DNA from: Batillaria attramentaria
Lineage: Eukaryota; Mollusca; Gastropoda; Batillariidae
Reading direction: 5' to 3'
Assembly: GCA_018292915.2 (NCBI GenBank)
Contig: JACVVK020000313.1
Coordinates: 537,501-601,500, forward strand
Length of the DNA stretch: 64,000 bases
The notes beneath the pieces were generated by a model. It made no database searches. It was given only the letters and a program-made list of their open reading frames with translations, and was not told the DNA's origin. The first letter of the stretch is position 1; each line of letters begins with the position of its first letter. This document shows, in pieces, positions 53,838 through 64,000 of the stretch. Position numbers and translations under genes: made by a program.

Positions 53838-53838
<1 letters not shown>
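53684..53838 (-). mobile_element. SINE family B, copy 13 (minus)
   Basis: On the minus strand: GGTGGCCGAATGGTTAGAGC (A box), GTTGGACTTTCAAAGCTCGG, GAGTTCGAATCCCGG (B box), TGGGGCCAAATATTTGTGCT, CCCCGTCTTTGATATCACCC and GTGGTGGAAAAGGACGTTAA. The CACC tail is replaced by the CT microsatellite. Confidence 0.88.

Positions 53839-53841
<3 letters not shown>

Positions 53842-53900
<59 letters not shown>
53842..53900. repeat. (GA)n microsatellite
   Basis: About 29 GA units. Together with 53,659-53,681, GA arrays flank SINE copy 13 on both sides. Confidence 0.97.
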
Positions 53901-53903
<3 letters not shown>

Positions 53904-55715
53904 AGCAAGAACGATTACTCTCGGAACACAACACTGCTGCCTTGGAGTTGTCCGCCTTGCGGGCGTGGGGGATGGGGAGGGGGGGGTGTTGAATTACAGA
54001 CAACGCAAGGAAAAAGCCAGCAACTGCAATTTACAGCAGGTTTGGGGATTACAGAGGCGATTCCTACAATTAGTATGCAGGCCGTTTTTCCAATGTGGCT
54101 TCGCGGCATTTTCTGCAGGCGTTGTAATGAAATAATGACCTGGTAATTTTTGCCCATGAATAATCGATTTCAACACTTTCATCCCGGACAACAATGGCCG
54201 GAGGCTGGAATCGCAAGTGTTCTTCTCTGTGCTGCAGATTTTTAAAGACACTGTTTTGCATTAGATATTTTGAATGTCCGTGTTTGAAAGACGGGTTGAA
54301 CTTTTGAAGCATTATTTTATTCCTGCAGAGAAGACAAGTCGTATGTGGAGAAAACATTCCTTCTTTCATAGGTTGAGAATAGCCGCGGCTTGTTTGTGAC
54401 AGTCTTTGTAACGTATTCCATGATGTTTTGCATGTTTATTTATTTTGTTGTTGTTGTTGTTGTTTATTGGGAGGAAAAGAATGTCTTGCATAATTATTTG
54501 CAGAATGGCTATGGCATCAGTGTTTGTGACAGTCGTTATTGCTTATTCCAAAATGTGCATGTTTTCTCGATGTTCGAAGTCGAATGAAAGTTTGAAAAGT
54601 TTAGAACTTTTGCGGGGTATTTAAAGTCTCAATACCATCGACATGCATACAACGGCGTGTGAAAGACCATTGTGGTGACTCTGTCCAGCGTATAAGTTGT
54701 TCTAGAAGTGTACCACGTACTGAGCAGACAACGTTATTTGGTTGAGGACCAGCTAGACGGCGCTGATTGGTTGCTATTTTTGTCAGCTTTTTCGAGTCCC
54801 AGTCTGTTCAGAACTTGACCGTCGGCTCAAAGAAAGTCGTATTTCTCTAATTTTAGAAGCCACGAAGTCGCGAAAACGGTCTCACTGACTAAACGAAACA
54901 TCCTTCTATCTGGTAAACGAACCTGAGAGCTTCGAAAGGGACAGTTTTCCATCTCAGCAACGTTACGAACATGGAGGTTTAAGTGTCGTGCGACCGTTTA
55001 AATTTTCTCCTCAGACAAAGGAACTTTACTGTAGTTTAGCATGACTTTTTTTTTTCTTTTGCAGCAAGACAACTCTCGCCGCTTTTGAAAACGTACGACT
55101 GAAATGTAACGGCAGACGATTTTTTTTTTTCCCTGTGAGTGTTCATTTGTTTTCCCCGTTTTGCCCGCCACTTTCGCACACGATGCCTTCCGGTTCTAAG
55201 AGTCTACAGCCCCGTTACCATGGCAGCCCACAATAATTTATTGTTTTGATGGCCACGGACGTGTGAAGTGTAGCGCTTTAAATTTTTCCCAGCAGAACGC
55301 GCTCCGTGTGACGTCATGTGAAACTGAGCTGCTTTGAATATTTGCAAAATCAATAGCCATCGTTTTGCAAACAATCTCACGGCACGACTAGAATAATAAA
55401 ACAGGGAAGGGGGGGGGGATGAGGAGGATAGCTTTGCAGCTCCTTCTTGCGGTAATGGAAAGTAAATGGCGCAATGAATAAACGATGGCAAGTTGTTGCG
55501 AAGGCCGGCAGTCTATGCAAATGAACATCTTTAGGCGGTGCTCTGCCGTTGCGCATTTATGATTTTGTTCCGCGCTGATGTTTTATGAGCGTGTTTCTGT
55601 TTAGGATAAGCGCTGCGCTTAGCAGTTTTGATTGCGCTTCTTTTTTTTTTTCTTTTTTTTTTTTCTTTTTTTTTTTGCGTTTGTCTGTGTCCTGCGTTTG
55701 AAGGAAGGAGATTTG
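53901..55715. other. Non-coding, no recognisable feature
   Basis: Minus-strand frames at 53,994-54,369 contain scattered CxxC pairs (CLLC, CRKC), but no domain I can name. TTG triplets lie at 54,446-54,465 and T runs at 55,640-55,676. No gene is supported. Confidence 0.4.
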
Positions 55716-56135
55716 CAGGGAGCGGGATAGCTGAGTGTGTGAAACATTGGACTTTCAATGCTTGGGGCATTTTTTTTTTTAATGTTCTTTTCGGGAAATT
55801 CAGGCTGCTTTCTCGGGGGGAAGCGCGTCGCCGCGGTGCAGCGCCACCCAATATCTACGTATTTTTAAATTCACAGGGAGCGGGATAGCTGAGTGTGTAA
55901 ACCGTTGGACTTTGAATGCTTGAGGCAATTAAAAAAAATATTATTGTTCTTTTTGGGAAATTCAGGCTGACTTTCTCCAAGGGAAGCGCGTCGCCGCGGA
56001 GCAGCGCCACCCCAATGTCTATGTGTTTTTAAATTTTGCTGAGGTAGGAAAGCCGGATAACCCGGGAGAGAAACCTCCGATGAGCAGCCGGGTAGCCATG
56101 CCGGGGAGTTGACTCATGTTACGCCGGCTTCTCAG
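55716..56135 (+). mobile_element. tRNA-like SINE, family E, tandem pair
   Basis: Copy 1 (55,716-55,873) and copy 2 (from 55,874) both read CAGGGAGCGGGATAGCTGAG, TGTGT, TTGGACTTT, AATGCTTG, TTCTTTT(C/T)GGGAAATTCAG, GGGAAGCGCGTCGCCGCGG and CAGCGCCACCC. The spacing is 158 bp. Copy 2 extends further (GCCGGATAACCCGGGAGAGA, AGCAGCCGGGTAG, TGCCGGGGAGTTGACTC). The head resembles an A box, but a B box is not clear. A head-to-tail pair could come from unequal exchange at the shared CAGGGAG. Confidence 0.65.
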
Positions 56136-56440
56136 AGAGAGAGAGAGAGAGAGGAGGCTGAATCACCGTAAGAGATGTATGATTGGAGGCCGACTGTAGT
56201 GTGCTCCCAGCGGACGACCGTCGGGACAGAGTGTATGATGGAAGGTGATAAAAGGTGGGATGGTGGCATAGACTAACACGGTCTGGCGTCACGTGAGAGG
56301 GTCTGCCAGGGTTCGCTCTTGCTGTCCTGTCTGCTCTTCTTTTCCTTCTCAGCCATTGTTCGTGGTGTCTGTTTGACCTCTCCTCCCTCCCTCCCTGTCC
56401 GTACCTCTTCTATTGTCTGAAATGTCGCGCTTGCACACAC
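56136..56440. other. Non-coding, no recognisable feature
   Basis: A short GA run (56,134-56,152) followed by unique sequence. No gene is supported. Confidence 0.4.
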
Positions 56441-56443
56441 GCA

Positions 56444-56538
<95 letters not shown>

Positions 56539-56572
56539 ACGCGCTGACACACACACGCACACACACACATTG
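56441..56572. repeat. (AC)n microsatellite
   Basis: About 45 AC units, then GACACGCGCTGACACACACA. Confidence 0.97.
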
Positions 56573-56912
56573 TGATTGTGGAAATTAGGTCGTTGACTTT
56601 CGGTCACAGCTGACGTCATCAGAATCATTTGAAAGTAAACCGCATCGACAGTCTGTAGACATCTGTGTCGACAAGCATTTCCTGCTTTTCTTTCTCCCCT
56701 CCCCATCAACATCAACCCCAACCCCCTCCCCCTCCCCACCTCCTCTCCCGTCCACCCACCCTCACCCTCTGCGTCCAAGGGGTGGACAGATGGACTCCAA
56801 GGGTTTTGCGTACAGCGGTAGTTACGAAAATACATTTTGATATTGAGTTCTGAAAATGTTTCCGGATTCTGCGTTGGAATTCCTAGATGTATATTTATGT
56901 GTTTTTGGGATG

Positions 56913-56915
<3 letters not shown>
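56573..56915. other. Non-coding, C-rich centre
   Basis: C-rich at 56,695-56,770. No gene is supported. Confidence 0.4.
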
Positions 56916-56952
<37 letters not shown>

Positions 56953-57032
56953 CGAGCAATATATTGCGACTGAGCTTGGTAACCCTTGGGGATCGATGGT
57001 ATGGGGAACGTTGGGGGGCGGGGGGGGGAGGG

Positions 57033-57069
<37 letters not shown>

Positions 57070-57172
57070 TGGGGGGGGGGCTCACTTTCAACACACTGGA
57101 GACTGTATGGGAAAAACTCTTTGCTGTGTCTGGGGGGGGGGGGGGGGCGCCACACACACACACACACAGACA
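56916..57172. repeat. (CT)n, poly-G, (GA)n and AC cluster
   Basis: CT units (56,917-56,950), G runs (57,012-57,033), GA units (57,036-57,062), further G runs (57,063-57,080; 57,132-57,146) and CA units (57,150-57,168). Overlapping open frames here are compositional. Confidence 0.95.
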
Positions 57173-58387
57173 CTTTTCCAATCACACTCCCCTGTCAGCC
57201 CGTGTATTGAAGACTTCGCCTCTCATATCAGCGACGCGATGCCTTGGACGTGTGCCTTTCTTCGCCGACCATAGAGAGCGTTTTGTTTAGGGCTGTTGCC
57301 CGCGTAGTGGACTTTCCAAAGATCAATCACTGACTCCTGTTAGTCCATGAATGTGACTATCAAAGCCTCGGCGGAAGAGTCAGTTGTATGGGGTCAGTCG
57401 TTGATTTCACACTGTTTGGTTACCGTTGTGACTAATAATTACCAGAGGGGAGATCTGACGATTTTGCCTTGCAAGATTACTGTAGCGCGTTTTTTTTTTT
57501 TTTTTTTGACGAAATCATGCAACATCTACCATTGCGTCGGTTAAACTAATGACATTAAGGGGTTGTTGTACCAGTTATTACTCATTATATACACCTTCAT
57601 ACCTCCTACGATGTCGCGTTTTGTTGTTGTTGTTGTTGCTTTCAAGCAGTGCACACACTGAGCCGCGAATTAGTATTTCTGTTTTTTATTTCTCTCAGTC
57701 TCCGCCGCAAAACATGGCAACTCGCACGCTCTACCAATCTGATTGTCAGTTCAAGGTCAGGGTCAAGGTCACGCTTTGGAGTTTGTGCGTCTGTCTAGCT
57801 CCCATCGACCCAAACAAGTTGATCATGACATGCACAATAAATACGCATAATTATTCTGTTGCATTATTTGTTGGTTTGTAGCGACTTTGTAGAACAGTCC
57901 TGTTGAAACTGCTTCCCTCTCCACCGCTCATTGTATTGAAAACGACTCCTTCACCCCAAAGTCCCCAAGAGAAAGTGACAAGCCGGTCGCGACCAAAAGG
58001 CGCTATATAGCATCTCGCGACCCAGACAACCAACAGGAATATTCCACGTTTCCTCCGAGACGTCGCACCATTTTTGCCCCCCTCCAACCCCCCTCCCCCA
58101 CCCCCAATCCTTCTATTGTCCGGCGTTAGCCATTTCCATGCAAAAATCCCGGAGCCATTCTTTCTGATTGCGTAGAAGCCAATAAATGGGATCGGCGAAG
58201 CTGTCGGCAGTTACAGGCGCCACCAGGGACCCCGCCGGCGAGACCTGATCGTGATTTACGGCGGAGACTCCCGAGATTTACCGAATATTACCGAGAACAG
58301 CCGAAGGCAAACAAAAGCGTGACTGGGGCTGATGGGATTGCAGACGAGGGGGGGGGGGGGGGGGGGGGGGGAAACAGTTCTGGAGGG
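57173..58387. other. Non-coding, no recognisable feature
   Basis: A T run (57,490-57,507), TTG triplets (57,621-57,638) and a long G run (58,349-58,371). No coding region is supported. Confidence 0.4.
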
Positions 58388-58541
58388 TGGGTGGGTATCG
58401 GTGAATTTAGCATCTGTTTTTCACCACGTATGGGTGATATCAAAGACGGGGCGACGAGAAAAAGGCCACGGGATTCGAACTCACGACCCGAGCATTGAAA
58501 GTCCAGCGCTGTACCATTCAGCTATCCCTGCACCTTGGGCA
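58388..58541 (-). mobile_element. SINE family B, copy 14 (minus, internal deletion)
   Basis: On the minus strand: GGGATAGCTGAATGGTACAG (A box), CGCTGGACTTTCAATGCTCG, GGTCGTGAGTTCGAATCCCG (B box), GGCCTTTTTCTCGTCG, CCCCGTCTTTGATATCACCC and ATACGTGGTGAAAAAC. The GGGGCCAAATATTTGTGC segment between B box and body is deleted. Confidence 0.85.
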
Positions 58542-59560
58542 GCTTTGGAAGCAGAAAAGCACCAGTAAGTGTGTGGTCTCCCCCACCCTTCTCCCTACCA
58601 CGACTTCAGTTTGTGAAAGCGTGTAGCGTGGAATGATAAAATTTAAAAAAAAATGATTAGCTTGCATTTTCTTTTTTTGGCTACTCGGTTGTTTCACTTA
58701 AAGCTGATCTGCTTCTTCGAGCATGAAACGTGCCGTATACAAAACCATCTTCCATTTTAATTGCTACAAAATCAACCACTTCAGTTGAAGTTGAACTTTG
58801 GCTTGAAATCGACCACCTCTGCGTCATTGTCTTGTTCAAACATGCACGCGTTTCAACTTCCTGTTGCCATTTCGGTTTTTGCTGTAACGTTTTAGCCATT
58901 TCATTCAGCTGCAAACAAAGCAGTAAGAGAATTGATCGCCTTGACTCTTGTTTTGCACTGACGTGGGTTATTGTACCCGATTTATCAGAGCCAGACATGT
59001 CAGTGAAGTCACGCACAGAAACTTTGAACAAACCTGATGAAGCCGAATGTATCTGTTTGGTTTTTTTGTGTGTTTTTTCCCCCGATATTTTTCCAGGATC
59101 GCCATCCATCCTCCGCAAAATTAGAATAGTTTTGCTATCATTTGTTCCGTCGGATCACTAACATGTTTCCAGATTTGTTGTGGAACAATGACATTTTTTA
59201 AAAGTTGTTTGTTAAGAAAGATCGACCGTGCTTTATCTGATCGGCTCGAGACTCAGAGAACCGAAAACACGCATTTGTGTCGCATGGTTACTTCCCCTTT
59301 CCCCCTGTCTGTCTCAGTTGGAAACTAGAGTAAAAGGCAGTATTTGACTTCAAGAGTAAGACATCCTTTAAGTGGAGGGTTAAAAAAAGTATGAAAGAAA
59401 CGTTTGTGGTTACTTACTTACGTACCTTTTTTTTTTCAAACGATATTTCACTGAACAGAATTGCATTTCAACAATAAAGAGTAACACAAGTTTTTGTGGC
59501 AAGTATACTGTCATGGCTTAAAATCGTCCAACTTTTGGCTGATCTCTTTCTTTGGCTAAA
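58542..59560. other. Non-coding or uncertain
   Basis: A 145-codon minus-strand frame (58,681-59,118) is open but has no recognised domain, no clear splice sites and a length expected by chance in a window this size. Nothing else is seen. Confidence 0.35.
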
Positions 59561-59561
59561 A

Positions 59562-59978
59562 ATTTTCTTCCGCCTAAAACGTGCGTTTCCACTTCTGAAG
59601 CACTTAACATCGTGTCAAAACACACCGAACTGCACATATTTTAGTCTAATTTAACACTTTCAGCCCTGCCACCGTATCACCTACGGTCTCACAGACCCTA
59701 ACAACAGTATGCGTGCATGTGGCCGACTCTCATACGCTCTGCACAGTGGAAGATTCCCCTGTAGGATGGATCCCATACTTCTTAAGAAATAGGGTTTTGT
59801 ATACAAGAGCCCAGCTTTAGATCTAGCACACTTCAAAAACTCCCAGGCAGAGAGCGTTATCGCTACTGAGATTCCTTCAGGGCTGAAGGGGTTAAATATT
59901 TTCCTCCCAGAAATGTGTGTCCTCATCTGAAGTACTTAAAATCATGCCAAAGTGCACAGATTTTAGTCTAATTTTTAA
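59562..59978. repeat. Diverged tandem pair of about 90 bp, split by a MITE
   Basis: 59,562-59,655 and 59,893-59,978 share ATTTTC(T/C)TCC, ACTTCTGAAG(C/T)ACTTAA or TCATCTGAAGTACTTAA, ATC(G/A)TG(T/C)CAAA, GCACA(T/G)ATTTTAGTCTAATTT. The MITE at 59,651-59,895 lies between them, so it inserted into an existing tandem repeat. Confidence 0.6.
59651..59895. mobile_element. TTAA-flanked MITE, piggyBac-like
   Basis: TTAA at 59,651-59,654 and 59,892-59,895 bounds 237 bp. The left end is CACTTTCAGCCCTG and the right end, reverse-complemented, is CCCCTTCAGCCCTG. A TTAA target and C-rich ends of about 14 bp are the hallmark of piggyBac-type elements. There is no transposase coding sequence inside, so it would be non-autonomous. 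A single copy was seen here, so the family rests on the ends alone. Confidence 0.65.
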
Positions 59979-62449
59979 GGTAGTTCCCGGGGGGGCATGC
60001 CCCTGATCACCTGTCTGCTTTGCCGGTGAGCGTTCAGTTCACCGACCCCCCCCCCCCCCCCCCACACCACACACCCTCCCCTTTCCTTTTTTTCCGGAAC
60101 CCATCCCAGTTACAGTTAAAATCGTTCCATGCATATTTGTTCCGAATAAACCAGCGCACGTGCGGCTGGCGCCAGGTTCGCCCCGGAAATGCAAATGTTA
60201 CAATAACGATCCTGGTTGTAACAGGCGCCCGCGGACCGTGGTCTGACAGATCCACTGCACGCAGCCATCATCCGGGCAAACAGCCTGAGGCTGTTATCTT
60301 TTATATTCCCCTCGTCATATTTTTCAACCAGTCAGATCGCGCGAGCGTCGTAACTGCGGATCAGCCCGCGGGTAAACACTGGTGTGTTTGACATTTTGTA
60401 ATGATGACGATAGAAGAAAAGTGATGGGAGCGAAGAGGGATTTTTTTTCTTTGTCTTTGTCTGTGTGTTTTGATCGTTATAATACTTTGTTCTTTGGCCA
60501 CAGTCGGTGTGAATGGGGGAGGAGTATTTTGGGTAAAATCGTGCAAATATCACAGACAATACAAACGTGGGTATTACGGGGATTGATAAGGGGTGGTGAG
60601 ATCTGAATCTGTCAATTTACAAGTCTTTTGGGACGTGGCGAAATATCCCAGTAGTTTTGCTTTATGGGAATACTCTCTCTCTCTCCTCCAATTAAAGGCT
60701 TGCCATGATTACTTGGAAAAAAAGTACGGCAGCCAGTTCCATCTCGGTTTTGTATGCATCCGGTTTTGTTCGCATCCGGTATTTCAGCGTTCACTGATTT
60801 GGCCAGCGATTTCCCTTCAGAATCTGTAATCAGTATTCCCCCCCCCCCCCCCAGGAAAACATTGCATATCCATTTATCCTCATAATAAAGCCATAGCTAT
60901 TGTGTTCTGTGTGGATTTAACGGTTTTGTGTTAAGTGTTTATATTAACACCAATCACAGTTGTCGATCATACATCCACAGTATCCTAAAATAATAGTTAT
61001 GATCGCACACAAGCAGTGTCCTGAATCTACACAAACAGACAAATCTGATAACGCCCCAGGGATATTGCTTGTGGTTATACACCGTCACAGAAACAGGGTC
61101 TTTTTGGCGACAGTTGCGCAGCGAAATTTTTACAATGAGAGCTTTATTGGGGCATCTGGCAACAGATGTGGGCAAGGCTGTATCATAATTGTAATCTGGA
61201 TATGTTGTTCGTATACCGCCCCGTCATTGTTCTCATCACGTGCCGTGTATATGTACACTCGTTGGCTGGCTACAACAGGACGCAGGAAAGTGGATGGTTT
61301 TCACGTGTCGCACGTGTTGTTTACGTCATTGTCGACTGGAGGTGATGACCTGTATTGTTTTCTGTTGTCTTTTACCCCCTCCCCCCCCTTCTCCCCCCAA
61401 GACCCCCCAGCTCACACCACCACCACAGCCACTAGTCTCTTCTACTGGAACTCGCCAACTCACGTGTCTGTCACATGTGTCAAGGTTCCCATCCACATTC
61501 TCTCGATACAGACGACTGTTGAAGCAGTGTGTGTGTGTGTGTGGGGGGGGGGGGGGATACAGCAGGAGTGTTCTCATGGAACTTGAAACCTATGGATAAA
61601 AATCGGTGGGTGCACCGAGTGTTCTAAGGAAACAAGTTCCTGTCACGTGACAAACAATTTGCATAAAAAAAATGAAAGAGCTCTTTGGAAAGCCTACCGA
61701 CGCAATAGTCTCAGCGTCTGTTTGAAACAGGTTTGGGAGTCGCTCATGTCTCTGTTTGAAAATTCAAATGGTGAAAGATTCAAACCACTTTGGTACTGAA
61801 CGAAACTAGTTTCCAGAGAGTCGAAACTGGAAGTTGACCGTGGACTAAACCAATCGCCTGAAAAGGCCAAAGACTTTTCTTGTATTAAGTGAAAGGTTTC
61901 TTGACAACCCTTTCAGAACTGTCATTCATTCGGGGATATTTTAGGCGCCGATGTTTTCACAGCAGCGTCTGTTCACGACGAAGCTTAAAAGCCACGGATG
62001 CTTTGTATACTGAAAAGGCCAAAACGTGCATTTGTTTTATTTTGTTTTTTGGGTTGTTTTTTTTTTAAATCTCACTCTGATTTTGAATGTTGTTTTGTCG
62101 TTTCCAATGACACTGACTTGTCTGTCGTCCAAGCTGATATCAAAACGCAAAACGCTTCAACAAAACTGCTACGGTAATCCTTTGTGAAACAGACCAACAG
62201 AATCAGATTCTAAAGACATGTTTACATTCGACAGGAATGGTCAATACGGTGGTGGGTGGTTTTTGTTTGACATTTACTGAGATTCCTGAACGGGAAAATA
62301 ATGGCCGTTCAAACAGAAACAATTGTCTCTTGTTTGGAGTCGGCTGCGTCCCACGCTTTGTTTGATGTTGTGGCGCAGTTCTGGTTGAGCGAGTGAAATG
62401 TCACTCGTCAATTGTTGTTTTGCATTCTTTCTGCCGGTCTCAGGGCGGA

Positions 62450-62450
<1 letters not shown>
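59979..62450. other. Non-coding, no recognisable feature
   Basis: Contains C runs (60,046-60,063; 60,839-60,852; 61,378-61,388) and a G run (61,543-61,555). The 208-codon plus-strand frame at 60,960-61,586 ends in microsatellite-derived residues and has no domain. No gene is supported. Confidence 0.4.
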
Positions 62451-62451
<1 letters not shown>

Positions 62452-62481
<30 letters not shown>

Positions 62482-62543
62482 GTATGTAAGATTTCTAAGA
62501 TTTCCAACTTCATCCTGAAATATCATCTTCATTATCATCAGTA

Positions 62544-62583
<40 letters not shown>

Positions 62584-62732
62584 AGTATATATTAAGACGA
62601 TGCCTAACAACTTTATCCTGAAATATTATCTTTATCATAAGCAGCAGCATCTCTCTCTCTCTCTCTTCCAGTATGTAAGATTTCTAAGATTTCCAACTTC
62701 ATCCTGAAATATCATCTTCATTATCATCAGTA

Positions 62733-62786
<54 letters not shown>

Positions 62787-62849
62787 AGTATATATTAAGA
62801 CGATGCCTAACAACTTTATCCTGAAATATTATCTTTATCATAAGCAGCA

Positions 62850-62928
<79 letters not shown>
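62452..62928. repeat. Higher-order repeat: A-(CT)n-B-(CT)n, two rounds
   Basis: Module A (AGTATGTAAGATTTCTAAGA, TTTCCAACTTCATCCTGAAA, ...CATCAGTAGCAT) occurs at about 62,480 and 62,669. Module B (CAGTATATATTAAGACGATG, CCTAACAACTTTATCCTGAA, ...AAGCAGCAGCAT) occurs at about 62,584 and 62,786. Each module is about 70 bp and preceded by a CT run of variable length. A and B are themselves diverged copies of one ancestor, while A1/A2 and B1/B2 appear identical. The last CT run ends in AC units (62,910-62,929). Confidence 0.93.
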
Positions 62929-62929
<1 letters not shown>

Positions 62930-63700
62930 TAAAAACCCGCCTAACAGCAGTAGAACCCTTACCTTCAAACAGATTTTGAAACTCTTTGGCATGCTGTTCC
63001 AGTTCTGGGAATCCAAATCCAAAATAAAATTGACAGGACTGGGAAACCAAAACAGATCTGAAAAGATTAATGTCACGGCAGTGCCGTTTGTTTCTCGAAG
63101 GAAACGTGACGTCTTTGCACGAGAAACGGAAACGACGTCACATAAGTCAACGTTTAGTCCGTTTTACTGCCAAGTACGAGACAGATTGCAGCCGACTGGG
63201 GACAGGAAAGCACTCTCCTATTGATTGTGCGAGAGAGGACAGTTTGCGACTTTGCTACTTACTTTACGGCTTACGTTTTACGACTTGTGTACGGTTGTTG
63301 GCAGCTTTGCGAGAATGGAGTTTTCCCCGTGGGCGGTTCAGTGTTTTAGGAGACGAAAATGGAAGACACAGCGTGGGTTTGTTGTGCTGTTTTTTTACAA
63401 GAAAATGGAGGGAGATTTTCTTTGAATTCACTAGCTGCAAATTAAACTTTGAGAAAAAGAAAAAAAAAACTTATACGAGATACCTAAACCACAAGCTTGT
63501 GTACGTACGCGGGGGTGTGTGGTAATGGCTGCAGGCCCATTGATGTGATGTCTAAGATTGGACAGACATGCGTGCGCAACCCTAATTCCAGTGGCTAGGC
63601 TAGGAGGCGATATCTCATTAGGTGGGCGTGTATTTTGATCATCTTGAATTTACGACATCGTGGAGTTTTTGCGTACCGATGTCGCGCGGCTAGTGTTTGA
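62930..63700. other. Non-coding, no recognisable feature
   Basis: Plus-strand frames of up to 151 codons (63,070-63,525) have no domain and run into poly-A. No gene is supported. Confidence 0.4.
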
Positions 63701-63702
63701 AG

Positions 63703-63805
<103 letters not shown>

Positions 63806-63849
63806 AAGCATGACAACGATACTCTTGTCTGCAAGGATTCAAAGATACA

Positions 63850-64000
63850 TTGAGAGAGACAGACAGACAGACAGAGACACAGACACAGAGACAGAGAGGG
63901 TTGATGATACTTTGTACTACTAGGATGAGGATGAAAGATGCAGAAACAACACAGAGAGAGAGAGAGAGAGAGAGAGACACACACACACACACACACACAC
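63850..64000. repeat. (GACA)n, (GA)n and (AC)n to the window edge
   Basis: GACAGACA and GACACAGA units (63,855-63,900) and GA units (63,953-63,976) pass into AC units that run off the end of the window. Confidence 0.95.

Noticed and set aside
53994..54369. Minus-strand frames with CLLC and CRKC pairs as a zinc-binding exon
   Set aside because: The cysteine pairs are about 60 residues apart, with no supporting histidine pattern and no splice context.
58681..59118. 145-codon minus-strand open frame, starting MDGDPG
   Set aside because: A few non-repeat frames of this length are expected by chance in 64 kb. There is no domain, GC3 bias or clear splice context. Its start resembles the real exon's MDSDPD, but nothing after it aligns.
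60960..61586. 208-codon plus-strand frame
   Set aside because: Composition changes along it, it crosses C-rich and GT/G simple sequence and has no recognisable motif.

Overview
The window is eukaryotic and most likely comes from a gastropod mollusc genome, possibly a caenogastropod. The reasons are a very low density of coding sequence, an intron-bounded exon, many long dinucleotide and tetranucleotide microsatellites, several tRNA-headed SINE families, and Jockey/CR1-type LINE remnants. The organism is an inference from sequence style; no marker gene is present to fix it.

Only one protein-coding exon is convincing: 22,222-22,722 (+), 167 codons. It encodes the N-terminal part of a type II single-pass membrane protein: a polar N-terminus, a basic stop, one membrane helix, then a CxxC and a CC motif. 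It lies inside a larger exon with a good acceptor (exon starts 22,163) and a consensus donor (intron starts 22,723). Its promoter and untranslated first exon probably lie in the CpG-richer block at about 15.9-17.6 kb. That block is part of a 3.5-kb stretch (16.0-19.5 kb) unusually crowded with CAGT/ACTG words, for which I have no explanation. No downstream exon of the gene is secure; 48,818-49,024 is a weak, phase-compatible candidate.

Region by region: 1-7 kb is simple repeats, SINE copies, a dispersed repeat (R1) and a near-perfect 278-bp palindrome (6,770-7,047). 8.8-11.05 kb is a 5'-truncated minus-strand LINE. A SINE (9.29-9.68 kb) and a second, plus-strand LINE 3' end (9,991-10,598, with a 4-bp target duplication) are both inserted into it. 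11-15.5 kb holds an R1 copy, a LINE tail and microsatellites. 16-22.7 kb is the 5' part of the gene. 22.7-28 kb is simple sequence and SINE fragments. 28.3-28.6 kb is a 37-bp minisatellite. 29-42 kb holds R1, LINE and SINE remnants and an old degenerate tandem array. 43.5-44.2 kb is a 31/35-bp minisatellite. 50-52 kb holds two copies of a MITE with terminal inverted repeats. 59.65-59.90 kb is a TTAA-flanked, piggyBac-like MITE. 62.45-62.91 kb is a small higher-order repeat.

Apart from the one gene, the region's biology is that of mobile elements and their tails. Several microsatellites are visibly seeded by retroposon 3' ends (short hairpin, then AATAAA-like, then a short tandem unit). No CRISPR, bacterial operon, rRNA or bona fide tRNA gene was found.
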